DNA from: Flavobacterium frigoris
Lineage (GTDB): Bacteria > Bacteroidota > Bacteroidia > Flavobacteriales > Flavobacteriaceae
Assembly: GCF_900111075.1 (NCBI RefSeq)
Contig: NZ_FOFZ01000018.1
Location: 1 to 64,000, forward strand
DNA length: 64,000 nucleotides
Direction: 5' to 3'
Shown here: positions 27,618-37,234 of the stretch, piece by piece
Layout of the letters: the number at the start of each line of letters is the position of its first letter
How positions within the stretch are numbered: position 1 is the stretch's first letter
Translations under genes and position numbers: made by a program
The notes under the pieces: model-generated
What the model was told of the DNA's origin: nothing
The model's input: the letters and a program-made list of their open reading frames with translations, nothing else
Databases searched by the model: none

Positions 27618-28760
27618 TTACTTCTTTAAAATTTGGAGATAAAAATTTATGTTTTTACCATATATAATCGCGGGCGAAAATTTCATTTCAACTTTTTTTC
27701 TTGCATTCTCACCAATTTCAACAAACCTGCTTCTCGATTTAAAAACTTTTATTACAGTATCGGAAATACTTTTTGAACTTCTAGGTTCGCACAACCAACC
27801 ATTAATATCATCATCTATTGTTTCTGGACCTGGACCATATTTTGTGAAAATTACAGGTTTTTTCATAGACATTGCTTCCGGAGCAACTAGCCCTTGCACT
27901 TCCATGTGAGAAGGAAAAATGCAAATCTCACTAAATTCATAAACTTTTGGCAAATCTTCATATTTCACGGGCTCTCTGAAAGTAATTCTACTTTTAATTT
28001 CATCCGACAATTGATCCAAAAGCCAATCTTTATATTTCACACCATCAGAAAAATACCATTCCCTTCCATAAGCATATAAATGAAATTCTGGCACTTGTTT
28101 TACGATATCAGGAATAGCCAGACACAATTGACGAATCCCTTTCTTTTCACAAATAGTACCTGCAAATACAGCGGCCCCTTTTATCACTTTAGAAGCCATG
28201 GCGGGACGAAACATATCCATTAATATCGGATTATTAATTGTTATGTTACTTTTATTTGAAAATTCTATATATTTTGCTGTTTGTATTCTAACAAATTCAG
28301 AAGTAGCGATTACCGCATCACATTTATTAAATGATAGTTTTTCTTGGAAAGCCTTCCATTTATTAATTTTTTTATTTTCGAATTCTGCAAAAAAACTATG
28401 TCCGCCATGCATTCTAATAACCTTTGGGATATGTTTAGGAACTTCCACAAATGCAAAACCAGCCTCTTGGGCTTCAACAATATCTATTGGACTATCCTTG
28501 TGAATTTCCTTAATTGCTTTCGTTATATTTTTAGAATTGAAATACCATGACAATCCTTTAACTTTTGACTTCGGATTATAGTGAAGATAGACTCCTTCAA
28601 AATTTAATTTATGCACTTCTGTACCATCAATAACACCCACAACGGATACCTGATGACCATTTTCAATTAATATTTTAGAATACGAGTATAAAAAAGTACC
28701 TATTCCTCCAAAACTTATTCCTGGAAGTGGAAACTCATTAGCTATAAAACAAATGTGCAT
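27618..28760 (-). CDS. glycosyltransferase family 4 (GT-B)
   Basis: A 380-residue GT-B enzyme with a textbook GT4 start (MHICFIANEFPLPGISFGG, GTFLYSYSKILIENGHQVSV) and a C-terminal domain containing IFPSHMEVQGLVAPEAMSMKKP, with the two Glu of the E-x7-E motif. Its 5' end overlaps the previous gene (28742-30133) by 19 bases. Donor and acceptor are unknown. Confidence 0.92.
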   Translation of the reverse strand: MHICFIANEFPLPGISFGGIGTFLYSYSKILIENGHQVSVVGVIDGTEVHKLNFEGVYLHYNPKSKVKGLSWYFNSKNITKAIKEIHKDSPIDIVEAQEAGFAFVEVPKHIPKVIRMHGGHSFFAEFENKKINKWKAFQEKLSFNKCDAVIATSEFVRIQTAKYIEFSNKSNITINNPILMDMFRPAMASKVIKGAAVFAGTICEKKGIRQLCLAIPDIVKQVPEFHLYAYGREWYFSDGVKYKDWLLDQLSDEIKSRITFREPVKYEDLPKVYEFSEICIFPSHMEVQGLVAPEAMSMKKPVIFTKYGPGPETIDDDINGWLCEPRSSKSISDTVIKVFKSRSRFVEIGENARKKVEMKFSPAIIYGKNINFYLQILKK

Positions 28761-30133
28761 AGTTCTAAATGTTTTCTAATATTTACGGAGGCTATTGAAT
28801 TGCTCAAAACGATATTTACCCATTGCTTCATTTCCTGGCTGCTACCTTCTTTTATTGCTTGATTGAGAATTGAAACAATTTCGTCTTTACTACTCAACCA
28901 AAGCACCGCTTTTTTTGAAGGCATACTTCTAAAATGTTGCAATTGATAAATGGTTTTCACCGACCAATTTGGATTTTCCTGTGTCTCTTGATCATAATTT
29001 ATAAAAATACACGGCTTTTTGAACATGGCAAAATCGAAAGCCATTGTTGAACCTATATTGACCACGATGTCACAATAAAAGGCAGTTGATACCAACAGTT
29101 TATTATCTGCTGGCAAAGGATAAATGGTTGTCCAACTGCTATTCTTTTCAAAATTCCACAAAGGAGGTGCCTCTTTTATAAGTTCTGGATATTTTTCAAC
29201 TACGTCGTCATATCGACCGGATATATCGACTGGACATCGTCTTAATAAAATTTGATAGTCTTTATCCATCCCTTTCAGAATCAACTCTTCGGCTAAATCG
29301 TTCAAATATTTAGGATCATCCGGAGATGTTAATAGATCATCCCCCGAAAAACAAATTATTTTTTTATCGTCCGCTAAGCTATACTTCTCATAAAATTCCT
29401 CTTTTGCAATAATATTATCTAAATTATTATAACATTCAAATTGAGGTGTTCCAGTTATTAGCACTTTTTCTGGATTAATTTCAGGATAATAAGTTGCCAT
29501 TTCCTGCTTCATATGATCGGACCACACTAAATATTGATCTGCTCTCAAAGCCATTCGTGCTTTTGGTAAATTATCCCAGGAGTAGATTGCTGTAGCTGTT
29601 TTGATCCCTAAATCAGTCGCAGCCGCAAAAATGGGTCCGCATTGCAACCCTCGCTGATGGGAGCAAAACAATTGCGTGGGAGCAATTTCGATCAATTTAT
29701 TTTTTATTTCTTTATAAAAAGCTGTTTTTCGAATCTCCTTTTGATATTGCTTTTCTAACTTTTCAATTGTTTTATACTGAGTCACCCCCATAGAAGCCCA
29801 TTCCGTTAATTTATAAAATAACTTTTTAGAAATGCCGCGATGATCGGTTTTCCAATGCGTCAACAATATTGGATTACCTACTTTTTTAGCATTGTACTTT
29901 AATCGCGACAAACATATTAGCTCTCTTAAAAACTTTTCTTTAACGGTCTCTTTGTATTTTGGAATGGTATGCGATTCTGTTATGTTGGTAATCTCTAAAA
30001 TTGCTTTTTCAGTTTGAACATCAAAAGCATGAAATAAAACCAATTCTTTTTCACAATTAGCAAAAACACCTGAGTACAAATAATTTCGTATTCCCACTCC
30101 ATCAGGAAAAAGTATCATAATTTTATTGTTCAT
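28742..30133 (-). CDS. putative glycosyl/glycerophosphotransferase-like protein
   Basis: A 463-residue soluble protein. Segments CSHQRGLQCGPIFAAATDLG, TAIYSWDNLPKARM, LITGTPQFE and NIGSTMAFDFAMFKKPCIFINYD suggest a GT-B fold like CDP-glycerol glycerophosphotransferases or surface-carbohydrate enzymes found in such loci. I cannot name the reaction. It lies 11 bases after the SGNH gene and overlaps the following GT4 gene. Confidence 0.65.
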   Translation of the reverse strand: MNNKIMILFPDGVGIRNYLYSGVFANCEKELVLFHAFDVQTEKAILEITNITESHTIPKYKETVKEKFLRELICLSRLKYNAKKVGNPILLTHWKTDHRGISKKLFYKLTEWASMGVTQYKTIEKLEKQYQKEIRKTAFYKEIKNKLIEIAPTQLFCSHQRGLQCGPIFAAATDLGIKTATAIYSWDNLPKARMALRADQYLVWSDHMKQEMATYYPEINPEKVLITGTPQFECYNNLDNIIAKEEFYEKYSLADDKKIICFSGDDLLTSPDDPKYLNDLAEELILKGMDKDYQILLRRCPVDISGRYDDVVEKYPELIKEAPPLWNFEKNSSWTTIYPLPADNKLLVSTAFYCDIVVNIGSTMAFDFAMFKKPCIFINYDQETQENPNWSVKTIYQLQHFRSMPSKKAVLWLSSKDEIVSILNQAIKEGSSQEMKQWVNIVLSNSIASVNIRKHLELCTFVL

Positions 30134-30144
30134 CTTCTGGTAAA

Positions 30145-31026
30145 TTATTGCTTTTTAGAAAAAAAGTCCTGAATTATTCTAGTGGAAAACAGTCTGGCCC
30201 CAGCATCATTCATATGTCCACAAGAAGAGAAATACTGATCCCCTTCTACTGCATTCTCATAATTGTGAATCTCCGGATAAATCGAATTAACTTTCTCGAA
30301 ATAATCCATCCCTTTCACATTCGTACACATTGGTGTCATTACGGCAATCAAATTAATATGGTTTTCCGCGCAAATACGCTTTATACCCTCATAATATTTG
30401 TTGTGTATCGGTTTTAGATTAGTCAAATCATTTTTCATCCGTCCTTTTTTATTGGCCAAAGCATGATATCCCTGATTAGTCAAATAACTAGTAGGTTCTT
30501 TCCTCATGGTATTGTACAACTCTCTAAACCCGATTTGATTATCAAACTCTACATACCGATAAAAAGGAATATAATACAATTCTATAAAATCTGGTTCTCC
30601 TGAAAACTGCTGTTCAATCGTTTCGGAGTCGTGAATATAAGGCAAAAACTTCGCCGAAATTCCGTCTGCTCTTTTTTCATTAGAAAGATTCAAATCTGTC
30701 TCAATAATAACATTTTTGATGCTATATTTTCGTTCTATCATTAATTTCAACAGTAAATCCGCCTCAAACAAGTGTCCACCGCTCATTCCGAAATTAAAGG
30801 TTTTTAAGCCTTTCTCTTCAAATAACTGAGGTACAAAATGGTTGTTAGCTCTAGACGAGCCTAAAATCACCACATCGTAGTTTCTTGCTTTCGAATTGTA
30901 CACATAATCAATCTTCCCACGCTGGGAAGAATGCAAATATACTTGGGTATACAGTAAGTCCAATACAACCAATAACAATCCAGTTGTTACTATAAGTACG
31001 GCGACGAAACCTATAAATTTTTTCAT
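30145..31026 (-). CDS. membrane-anchored SGNH-hydrolase-like protein
   Basis: A 293-residue protein with one N-terminal membrane helix (about 5-25) and a periplasmic domain. VVILGSSRANNHF is the block I nucleophile region (GxSxx) and SSCGHMNDAG the final block with the catalytic His. The usual Asp three residues before that His (D-x-x-H) is Ser here, so activity is uncertain. With the MBOAT at 32067-33500 it resembles acyl-transfer pairs such as AlgI/AlgJ and DltB/DltD; an O-acetylation role is inferred. A 1-kb repeat array separates the two genes. Confidence 0.75.
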   Translation of the reverse strand: MKKFIGFVAVLIVTTGLLLVVLDLLYTQVYLHSSQRGKIDYVYNSKARNYDVVILGSSRANNHFVPQLFEEKGLKTFNFGMSGGHLFEADLLLKLMIERKYSIKNVIIETDLNLSNEKRADGISAKFLPYIHDSETIEQQFSGEPDFIELYYIPFYRYVEFDNQIGFRELYNTMRKEPTSYLTNQGYHALANKKGRMKNDLTNLKPIHNKYYEGIKRICAENHINLIAVMTPMCTNVKGMDYFEKVNSIYPEIHNYENAVEGDQYFSSCGHMNDAGARLFSTRIIQDFFSKKQ

Positions 31027-31098
31027 ACTAATCTTATTCCTATTCGTTTCAATCGTTATATTTATTATTTCTTTGAAGCTTTAAAAAAACAGTGCGCT

Positions 31099-32058
31099 TT
31101 TTTCTTTTTTTTCCCCGCCCTAAAGAGTGAAAAAGAAAAAATATCGCGAGTAAACTCCAATTTTCGGCTCCCTTTAGGGCTGGGGTAAAACGAAAATTTA
31201 CAATATTATAGACTCCTTGTTCAATTTTCCTTTTTTTTCCCCTCCCTAAAGGGTGAAAAAGTAAAAACACATCGACTCAACTCCCATTTTCGGCTCCCTT
31301 TAGGGCTGGGGTAAAACGAAAATTTACAATATTATAGACTCCTTGTTCTTGTTTTTTCTTTTTTTTCCCATCCCTAAAGGGTAAAAAGTAAAAACACGTC
31401 GACTCAACTCCCATTTTCGGCTCCCTTTAGGGCTGGGGCAAAACGAAAATTTACGTTATTACAAACTCCTTGTTTTTACTTTTTTTTCCCCTCCCTAAAG
31501 GGTGAAAAAGTAAAACATATCGAGTAAACTCCCATTTTCGACTCCCTTTAGGGCTGGGGTAAAACGAAAATTTACGATATTACAAACTCCTTGTTTTTTC
31601 CCCTCCCTAAAGGGTGAAAAAGCAAAAACATATCGACTCAACTCCCATTTTCGGCTCCCTTTAGGGCTGGGAAAAAACGAAAATTTACAATATTACAAAC
31701 TCCTTGTTTTTCTTTTTTCTTTCCCCTCCCTAAAGGGTGAAAAAGTAAAAACACATCGACTCAACTCCCATTTTCGCTTCCCTTTAGGGCTGGGGTAAAA
31801 CGAAAATTTACGTTATTACAAACTCCTTGTTTTTCCTTTTTTTTTCCCTCCCTAAAGGGTGAAAAAGAAAAAATATCGCGAGTAAACTCCCATTTTCGGC
31901 TCCCTTTAGGGCCGGGGTAAAAAGAAAATTTACAATATTATAGACTCCTTGTTTTTTCTTTTTTTTCCCCTCCCTAAAGGGTGAAAAAGAAAAAATATCA
32001 CGAGTAAACTCCAATTTTCGGCCCCCTTTAGGGCTGGGGCAAAACGAAAATTTATACT
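31099..32058. repeat. 8-unit intergenic array, about 122-bp period
   Basis: Eight units carry the core CCCTAAAG at 31118, 31244, 31372, 31493, 31605, 31728, 31850 and 31972 (periods 126, 128, 121, 112, 123, 122, 122). Each unit has two hairpins: a T-rich/A-rich one around CCCTAAAGGG, and one around CCCTTTAGGG closed by ATTTTCG and CGAAAAT. The two cores are reverse complements of each other. The array fills the whole gap between the SGNH and MBOAT genes. Short frames within it are spurious. Confidence 0.95.
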
Positions 32059-32066
32059 TCCTTTCC

Positions 32067-33500
32067 TTAAAACTGAAAATAAATAAATTCTTTATAATCA
32101 GAATAAGTTCCTAGAGCGATAATCGCTGCCAAACATAATGTTAGTTTTAAACCCGAGTACTTACCTGATATAGGCTCAATTCGCGTTCTACTGTTCCATT
32201 CTACCAAAATGAATACCGTTATCATCAATAGCAATTCATAACTGTAGCGTTCGTTATCTAAATATTGCGAGCTGAATTTTTGATTGGTAAAAATACGCTG
32301 TAGGTAATCTACTGCTTCCGTTATTGATTTTGCTCTAAAAAACACCCAAGCCACGCAAGTCAATAAAAAAGTACTAAACATACTCCAAAATACCTTTAAC
32401 GAATGTATATCCCAATGTAAGGACACATCGTCTAGGTTGGACCTGTTTTTATTGGTCAGCAATAAGGGCAAAAAATAAGCTGCATTGAGGAATCCCCAAA
32501 TGATGAAAGTCCAATTAGCTCCGTGCCAAAAACCACTCAAAAGAAAAATCGCAAACACATTCCTGACTTGCTTCAACTTCGTACCTCTACTCCCTCCTAA
32601 GGGTATATAAACATAATCGCGAAACCAAGATGAGAGCGAAATGTGCCACCTACGCCAGAACTCCGCAATGTCCCTCGAAAAATAGGGAAAGTTGAAGTTT
32701 TTTAACAAATCCAAGCCAAACAATTTAGACATCCCCAAAGCCATATCAGAATATCCGGAGAAATCACCGTAGATTTGAAAGGCAAAATACACCGCCCCTA
32801 ATATCAAGGATAATGAATTCATCGAAGTATAATTATCAAAAATGGCATTAGCATAGGTGGCGCAAGTATCTGCGATGACCACCTTTTTTACCAATCCCCA
32901 TATCATTTGATAAATCCCTTCTTTGGCCTTTTCAAAATCAAAATTGCGCTTTACTTTTAACTGTGGTAATAAGTGTGTCGCACGTTCTATAGGACCAGCA
33001 ACTAACAAAGGGAAATAGGAAACAAACAACGAATAATCGACGAAATTCTTCTCTGCTTTTATTCTTTTTAAATAAATATCAATCACATACGAAAGTCCGT
33101 GAAAAGTATAGAAGGAAATACCCACTGGTAAAACTACATTGAGTAATAAAGGACTGCTTTGTAATCCCACTCCATTCAATAATTCCGAAAAAGAAGCAGC
33201 GAAAAAATTATAGTATTTAAAAACCCCTAAAAAACCTAGGTTTACGATAACACTCAGCCAAAACCAAAATTTACTAGCGGTTGCTGTTTTACTTTTTTCA
33301 ATTTGAATTCCAGTATAATAATCCAAGAAAGTCGAAAAAACCAATAGAAACAAAAAACGCCAATCCCAACAAGAATAAAAATAATAGCTCGCCACAATGA
33401 GCAGCGCATTCTGGTATCTTTTCGTTTTATTAAATACAAACCAATACAATACAAATACGATTGGTAAAAAAAGAGCAAAAGATAAGGAGTTAAAAAACAT
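32067..33500 (-). CDS. MBOAT-family O-acyltransferase
   Basis: A 477-residue polytopic membrane protein that moves acyl (often acetyl) groups across the membrane to surface glycans. Conserved MBOAT segments are VAGPIERATHLLPQL (about 168-181), FWRRWHISLSSWFRDYVYIPLG (281-302, partly quoted) and GFWHGANWTFIIWG with the presumed catalytic His326. Length and topology match AlgI-type proteins. The SGNH protein at 30145-31026 is the likely partner; the acceptor sugar is unknown. Confidence 0.92.
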   Translation of the reverse strand: MFFNSLSFALFLPIVFVLYWFVFNKTKRYQNALLIVASYYFYSCWDWRFLFLLVFSTFLDYYTGIQIEKSKTATASKFWFWLSVIVNLGFLGVFKYYNFFAASFSELLNGVGLQSSPLLLNVVLPVGISFYTFHGLSYVIDIYLKRIKAEKNFVDYSLFVSYFPLLVAGPIERATHLLPQLKVKRNFDFEKAKEGIYQMIWGLVKKVVIADTCATYANAIFDNYTSMNSLSLILGAVYFAFQIYGDFSGYSDMALGMSKLFGLDLLKNFNFPYFSRDIAEFWRRWHISLSSWFRDYVYIPLGGSRGTKLKQVRNVFAIFLLSGFWHGANWTFIIWGFLNAAYFLPLLLTNKNRSNLDDVSLHWDIHSLKVFWSMFSTFLLTCVAWVFFRAKSITEAVDYLQRIFTNQKFSSQYLDNERYSYELLLMITVFILVEWNSRTRIEPISGKYSGLKLTLCLAAIIALGTYSDYKEFIYFQF

Positions 33501-33551
33501 AAAGAATTATAATGGAATTTATTTTGATAGTTGTTTTACTTTAGATACTAA

Positions 33552-34682
33552 TTAAATATCTCTAAACTGTTTTTGATTTTTTGTCGCCCAAAAATTTTGG
33601 TCCTCTATCGATTTTAGAAATAATTGCGCACTATTCCCTTGGCCAAAATCGATATCCGAATGTACTACTTGATGAGAATCTATACTTCTTAATGCTTCAA
33701 CTATACTTGCTTTTTGATAATCTACATTTACGATATCAGCATGAACAGCTCTATTTTGTTGACGCGTACCGATATTAATTATTGGAATCCCATAATAGGG
33801 AGCTTCTCTTATTCCGGCACTGCTATTACCGATTATGAATTGGCAGTTTTTAAGTAGTGTTAAAAAATATTCAAATCGTAAGGAGGGAAAAACCCTGAAA
33901 CGAGGATTCTCCTTCAGCTTTTCATACGCATTGATTATAAATTTACTTCCTAAATCATTGTTGGGAAAAATCACAACATAATTATGGTTGTCTTCTTCTA
34001 TAGCAGCTACAAAATCGGCTGTATACTGCTGCATTTCTTTGGCTTCAGTAGTAACGGGATGAAACATTACAATGGCATAATCTTCAAAAGAAATTCCATA
34101 ATATTTTCTTACAACCGCTAAATCTGGAAGCGCATCCGAAAACATAATATCAATATCAGGAGAGCCAATGGTATAAATAGAAGATTTCACTTCGCCCATT
34201 TGCTCCAATCGTTTGGCTGCATCCCCATTAGAAACAAAATGAATATGACTCAATTTGCTTACGCTATGCCGAATCAGTTCATCAACCGTTCCTGAAACTT
34301 CCCCACCTTCAATATGAGCTACTAAAATATTATTCAAGGAGCCCACGATAGCACCAGCAAGTGTTTCTACTCGGTCACCATGTACAATTATCAGATCTGG
34401 ATTGATGTTCTTTATAAAGGCGGAAAGTCCTTCAATAGTCTTAGCCAGCGTCAAATCCATAGTGGACTCATGGGTATGATTTTCAAAAGTATGAACGTTT
34501 TTAAAGTTACAACGTTCAATTTCTAATAAAGTATAACCGTACTCCTCCTGTAAATGCATCCCCGTAACAAACACAAAAACTTCATACCCCTGATGCTTTT
34601 CAAGAATAGAAATTAGTGATTTAATTTTACTGAAATCGGCTCGTGTTCCGGTTAAAAAAAGTATTTTTTTTAAATTATTCAA
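33552..34682 (-). CDS. neuC: UDP-N-acetylglucosamine 2-epimerase, hydrolysing (NeuC family)
   Basis: A 376-residue GT-B-fold epimerase that hydrolyses a UDP-HexNAc to give a 2-epimerised free sugar (ManNAc, or the 4-acetamido-6-deoxy analogue in the legionaminate route). [35 protein letters not shown] and [12 protein letters not shown] are the family signatures. It overlaps neuB by 8 bases. Whether it serves sialic or legionaminic acid is open; PglF/PglE-like genes at 53.9-57.1 kb favour the latter. Confidence 0.9.
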   Translation of the reverse strand: MNNLKKILFLTGTRADFSKIKSLISILEKHQGYEVFVFVTGMHLQEEYGYTLLEIERCNFKNVHTFENHTHESTMDLTLAKTIEGLSAFIKNINPDLIIVHGDRVETLAGAIVGSLNNILVAHIEGGEVSGTVDELIRHSVSKLSHIHFVSNGDAAKRLEQMGEVKSSIYTIGSPDIDIMFSDALPDLAVVRKYYGISFEDYAIVMFHPVTTEAKEMQQYTADFVAAIEEDNHNYVVIFPNNDLGSKFIINAYEKLKENPRFRVFPSLRFEYFLTLLKNCQFIIGNSSAGIREAPYYGIPIINIGTRQQNRAVHADIVNVDYQKASIVEALRSIDSHQVVHSDIDFGQGNSAQLFLKSIEDQNFWATKNQKQFRDI

Positions 34683-35715
34683 AATCTACAAAATCTAATT
34701 GCTCATCATTATCAATATCTCTTACGGCTACTTTTCCTATTACATCATAAAAATGTTCCGCCAGAATCTTACCTGTACCGGGGCGTTTCACCCAAATAGT
34801 ATCTTTTGTCAAAACGTCTCCTTTTCTAATTGCTTTGATGCTACAAACCGTTGCAAAAGCAAAATCAATTGTTACCTGCTCTTCTATCACTGGTTCTTTA
34901 ATCCCGCCACGCATCTGCGCCAACTCAGCACTATTAACAATCAGTTCCCGTGTTGCTTGTTCGTCCATACTACAAATAATATCTGGTCCTGTTCGATTCA
35001 TGTGATCAGTAAAATGACGTTCTAAAATAGAAGCTCCTAAGGCTACCGCCCCCAAACAGGCATTATTATTTAGCGTATGATCCGACAAACCGAAAACTTT
35101 ATCCGGAAAAGCATGATGCATTTCCATCATAGCGCCCAAACGAACTAAATGAATAGGTGTAGGATATAAATTGGTCGTATGCAGCAATGCTACAACTACC
35201 TTATGTTTGTCAAAAATAGCCACCGCCTTGCGAATACTTTCAATAGTGTTCATGCCAGTACTCAAAATTACAGGCTTGCCAAAAGAAGCAATATGTTCTA
35301 GTAATGGGTAATTGTTACACTCTCCCGAGCCTATTTTGTAGGCAGGAATATCAAACTTCTTTAATCGTTCAGCAGCTGCACGGGAAAAAGGGGTCGAAAT
35401 AAAAATCATTCCCTTACTTTCTACATACTCTTTTAACGCTAACTCATCAGCTTCATTAAGAGAACAACGTTCCATGATTTCATATATCGAAACTGTCGCG
35501 TTTCCTGGAATTACTTTCTTGGCAGCCCCGCTCATCTCGTCTTCTACAATATGGGTTTGGTGTTTCACCACCTCAACACCTGCGCGATGTGCCGCATCCA
35601 CCATTTCTTTGGCGACTTTTAGGGAACCTTCGTGATTAATTCCTATTTCGGCAATGACTACAGGAGGATAATCTAATCCTATTTTTCGTCCTGCTATTTC
35701 TATGTATGGATTCAT
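34675..35715 (-). CDS. neuB: N-acetylneuraminate / legionaminate synthase (NeuB family)
   Basis: A 346-residue TIM-barrel enzyme condensing phosphoenolpyruvate with a 2-acetamido mannose-type sugar to a nonulosonic acid. [10 protein letters not shown] at the N-terminus, [10 protein letters not shown] and GLSDHTLNN in the barrel, and a C-terminal SAF (antifreeze-like) domain (about 285-346) are seen. It overlaps neuC by 8 bases. The gap upstream to neuA is filled with GTCGAG-type repeats. Confidence 0.92.
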   Translation of the reverse strand: MNPYIEIAGRKIGLDYPPVVIAEIGINHEGSLKVAKEMVDAAHRAGVEVVKHQTHIVEDEMSGAAKKVIPGNATVSIYEIMERCSLNEADELALKEYVESKGMIFISTPFSRAAAERLKKFDIPAYKIGSGECNNYPLLEHIASFGKPVILSTGMNTIESIRKAVAIFDKHKVVVALLHTTNLYPTPIHLVRLGAMMEMHHAFPDKVFGLSDHTLNNNACLGAVALGASILERHFTDHMNRTGPDIICSMDEQATRELIVNSAELAQMRGGIKEPVIEEQVTIDFAFATVCSIKAIRKGDVLTKDTIWVKRPGTGKILAEHFYDVIGKVAVRDIDNDEQLDFVDFE

Positions 35716-35749
35716 TTTTTCAGTAACTAGTTATGAATTAAAATTTACA

Positions 35750-35932
35750 AACAATCTCGACTGCGCTCGATTTGACAAATGAAATTTTACAATACTTTCT
35801 GTCACGTCGAGCGTGTCATCCTGAGCGTAGCCGAAGGACGAGACGCAACTATTATAAACCAATCTCAATTACAACCAATCTCGACTGCGCTCGATTTGAC
35901 AAAACACCCTGTCAGGTCGAGCGCAGTCGAGA
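35750..35932. repeat. GTCGAG-type repeats with long hairpin overlapping neuA 3' end
   Basis: Phrase CTCGACTGCGCTCGATTTGA occurs twice (near 35755 and 35880). The second forms a hairpin: TCTCGACTGCGCTCGA (35879-35894) pairs perfectly with its complement at 35917-35932, with TGAC/GTCA pairing inside. A related GTCATCCTGAGCGTAGCCGA element lies near 35815. The hairpin contains the last codons and stop of neuA. Confidence 0.85.
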
Positions 35933-36592
35933 CCCAACTTCAATTAAATATTCAGCATACTCCAAATCGTCTTGGGTATCAATATCTACAGTCGCAAAAA
36001 TATGATTTACTTCGAAAGGAAATGCGTTTTCTGTTATAATTTTATGTTCTAAAATGGCTTTTGCTTTAGTGATATACAACAACCCATTTTCATAATACAA
36101 AGGCTCTAAATCCTGACTGCGCTGTCCCACTTCATAATTGTAAGGAATAAAAGTCTGCTGGTCTATTCTACCTAATTTCTGGTGATTTCGGCTAACGGTA
36201 AACAAACTATCACAATTATTATTTTCATAATATTCATAAGCTTCTTTCAGCATATTTTCAGGGCGCAACGGATTCGTTGGTTGTAAGATAATAACATTTG
36301 CTACATCAGCAGCAATAGTTTTTAAACCATGTTCGATCGCTGTAATAGTAGGTTCATAATCCCCAGACAACTCATCTGGCCTGTCTATTACTTTCGCACC
36401 ATAGCTTAACGCCACCTCTTTTATAGCTGCATTGTCTGTCGAAACATAAATTTCATCCACGATAGCGTGGTTCTTTTGCGCATATAAAATAGAATGTGCC
36501 AGTAAGGGAATTTCTCCAAACTGCATCACATTCTTATTTGGCAACCGTTTCGATCCGCCACGAGCGGGGATTATAACTATTATTTTACTCAT
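35912..36592 (-). CDS. neuA: CMP-nonulosonate cytidylyltransferase (NeuA family)
   Basis: A 226-residue enzyme that activates the nonulosonic acid with CTP. The signature IIPARGGSKRLPNKN (about 7-21) and the later IDRPDELSGD and LQPTNPLR are intact. The C-terminal tail GSRLRST plus the stop is encoded by a GTCGAG repeat hairpin, so the original terminus seems to have been replaced; the catalytic core is unaffected. It overlaps the acyltransferase gene by 8 bases. Confidence 0.92.
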   Translation of the reverse strand: MSKIIVIIPARGGSKRLPNKNVMQFGEIPLLAHSILYAQKNHAIVDEIYVSTDNAAIKEVALSYGAKVIDRPDELSGDYEPTITAIEHGLKTIAADVANVIILQPTNPLRPENMLKEAYEYYENNNCDSLFTVSRNHQKLGRIDQQTFIPYNYEVGQRSQDLEPLYYENGLLYITKAKAILEHKIITENAFPFEVNHIFATVDIDTQDDLEYAEYLIEVGSRLRST

Positions 36593-37220
36593 AAATACTA
36601 TGTCTATTTGTAAAATCTTTCAAAAATAAGGGTTTTATTGCTGCTAATTCTTTCTCTGATTTATCCCACCAATTTAAAGCTTCAATTTCGGTTATAATGG
36701 CATCTGAAAATCGCTTTCTAATATCTCTTGCAGGAACACCCGCAACTACTGAATAAGGCAAAACGTCTTTTGTGACTACAGCTCCTGCCGCTAAAATAGC
36801 TCCATTACCCACAGTCACATTGCCTACAATAATTACACCATGACCAATCCAAACATCATTACCGATAACAATTTTATTATTCTCTTTTAATTGTTTTAAT
36901 TCACCGTCAAACAAATTAGAGTTGATATAAGTGCTCATAAACGAAATAGGATGATTGGTCGCATGCAAAGCTACATCCGCACCTAATTGGCAGTACTTAC
37001 CTATAGTAATATCACCTCCCAGTAAATTATTATATCCTAAGGTAGTTGCATAACCTATTTTTATAATTCCCGAAAAATTACACCGATCAGGCACAATGTT
37101 TCTACCTTCAAAAATCACATTTTGAAGTCCCCGTGAAAAACCAGATAGCAACACCTTTCCTTTTTTTTCTGGAATATTCAAAAAATAGTAAATTACCTTT
37201 TTAAAAAATAAATTTATCAT
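36585..37220 (-). CDS. hexapeptide-repeat O-acetyltransferase (CatB/WbbJ-like)
   Basis: A 211-residue left-handed beta-helix acetyltransferase using acetyl-CoA. Hexapeptide turns run from about 50 to 175, with the loop HATNHPISF (active-site His region) and NDVWIGHGVIIVGNVTVGNG. It may acetylate a sugar of this glycan. It is not obviously the PglD/NeuD type, so I do not assign it to the N-acetylation step of legionaminate. Its 3' end overlaps neuA by 8 bases. Confidence 0.85.
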   Translation of the reverse strand: MINLFFKKVIYYFLNIPEKKGKVLLSGFSRGLQNVIFEGRNIVPDRCNFSGIIKIGYATTLGYNNLLGGDITIGKYCQLGADVALHATNHPISFMSTYINSNLFDGELKQLKENNKIVIGNDVWIGHGVIIVGNVTVGNGAILAAGAVVTKDVLPYSVVAGVPARDIRKRFSDAIITEIEALNWWDKSEKELAAIKPLFLKDFTNRHSIYE

Positions 37221-37234
37221 CGTATTATCATTGA

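Noticed and set aside
31049-32014. Frames of about 70 residues inside the 31-32 kb array
   Set aside because: They repeat the array units (FHPLGRGKKRK and similar) and are interrupted by unit-length changes; no independent coding signal.
31099-32058. CRISPR array
   Set aside because: Period is about 122 bp, the whole unit is repeated with no unique spacers of constant length, and no cas gene is present in the window.
35772-36039. Two plus-strand frames of 77 and 86 residues antisense to neuA and into the repeats
   Set aside because: They cross the GTCGAG repeats and lie antisense to the clearly coding neuA 3' end.
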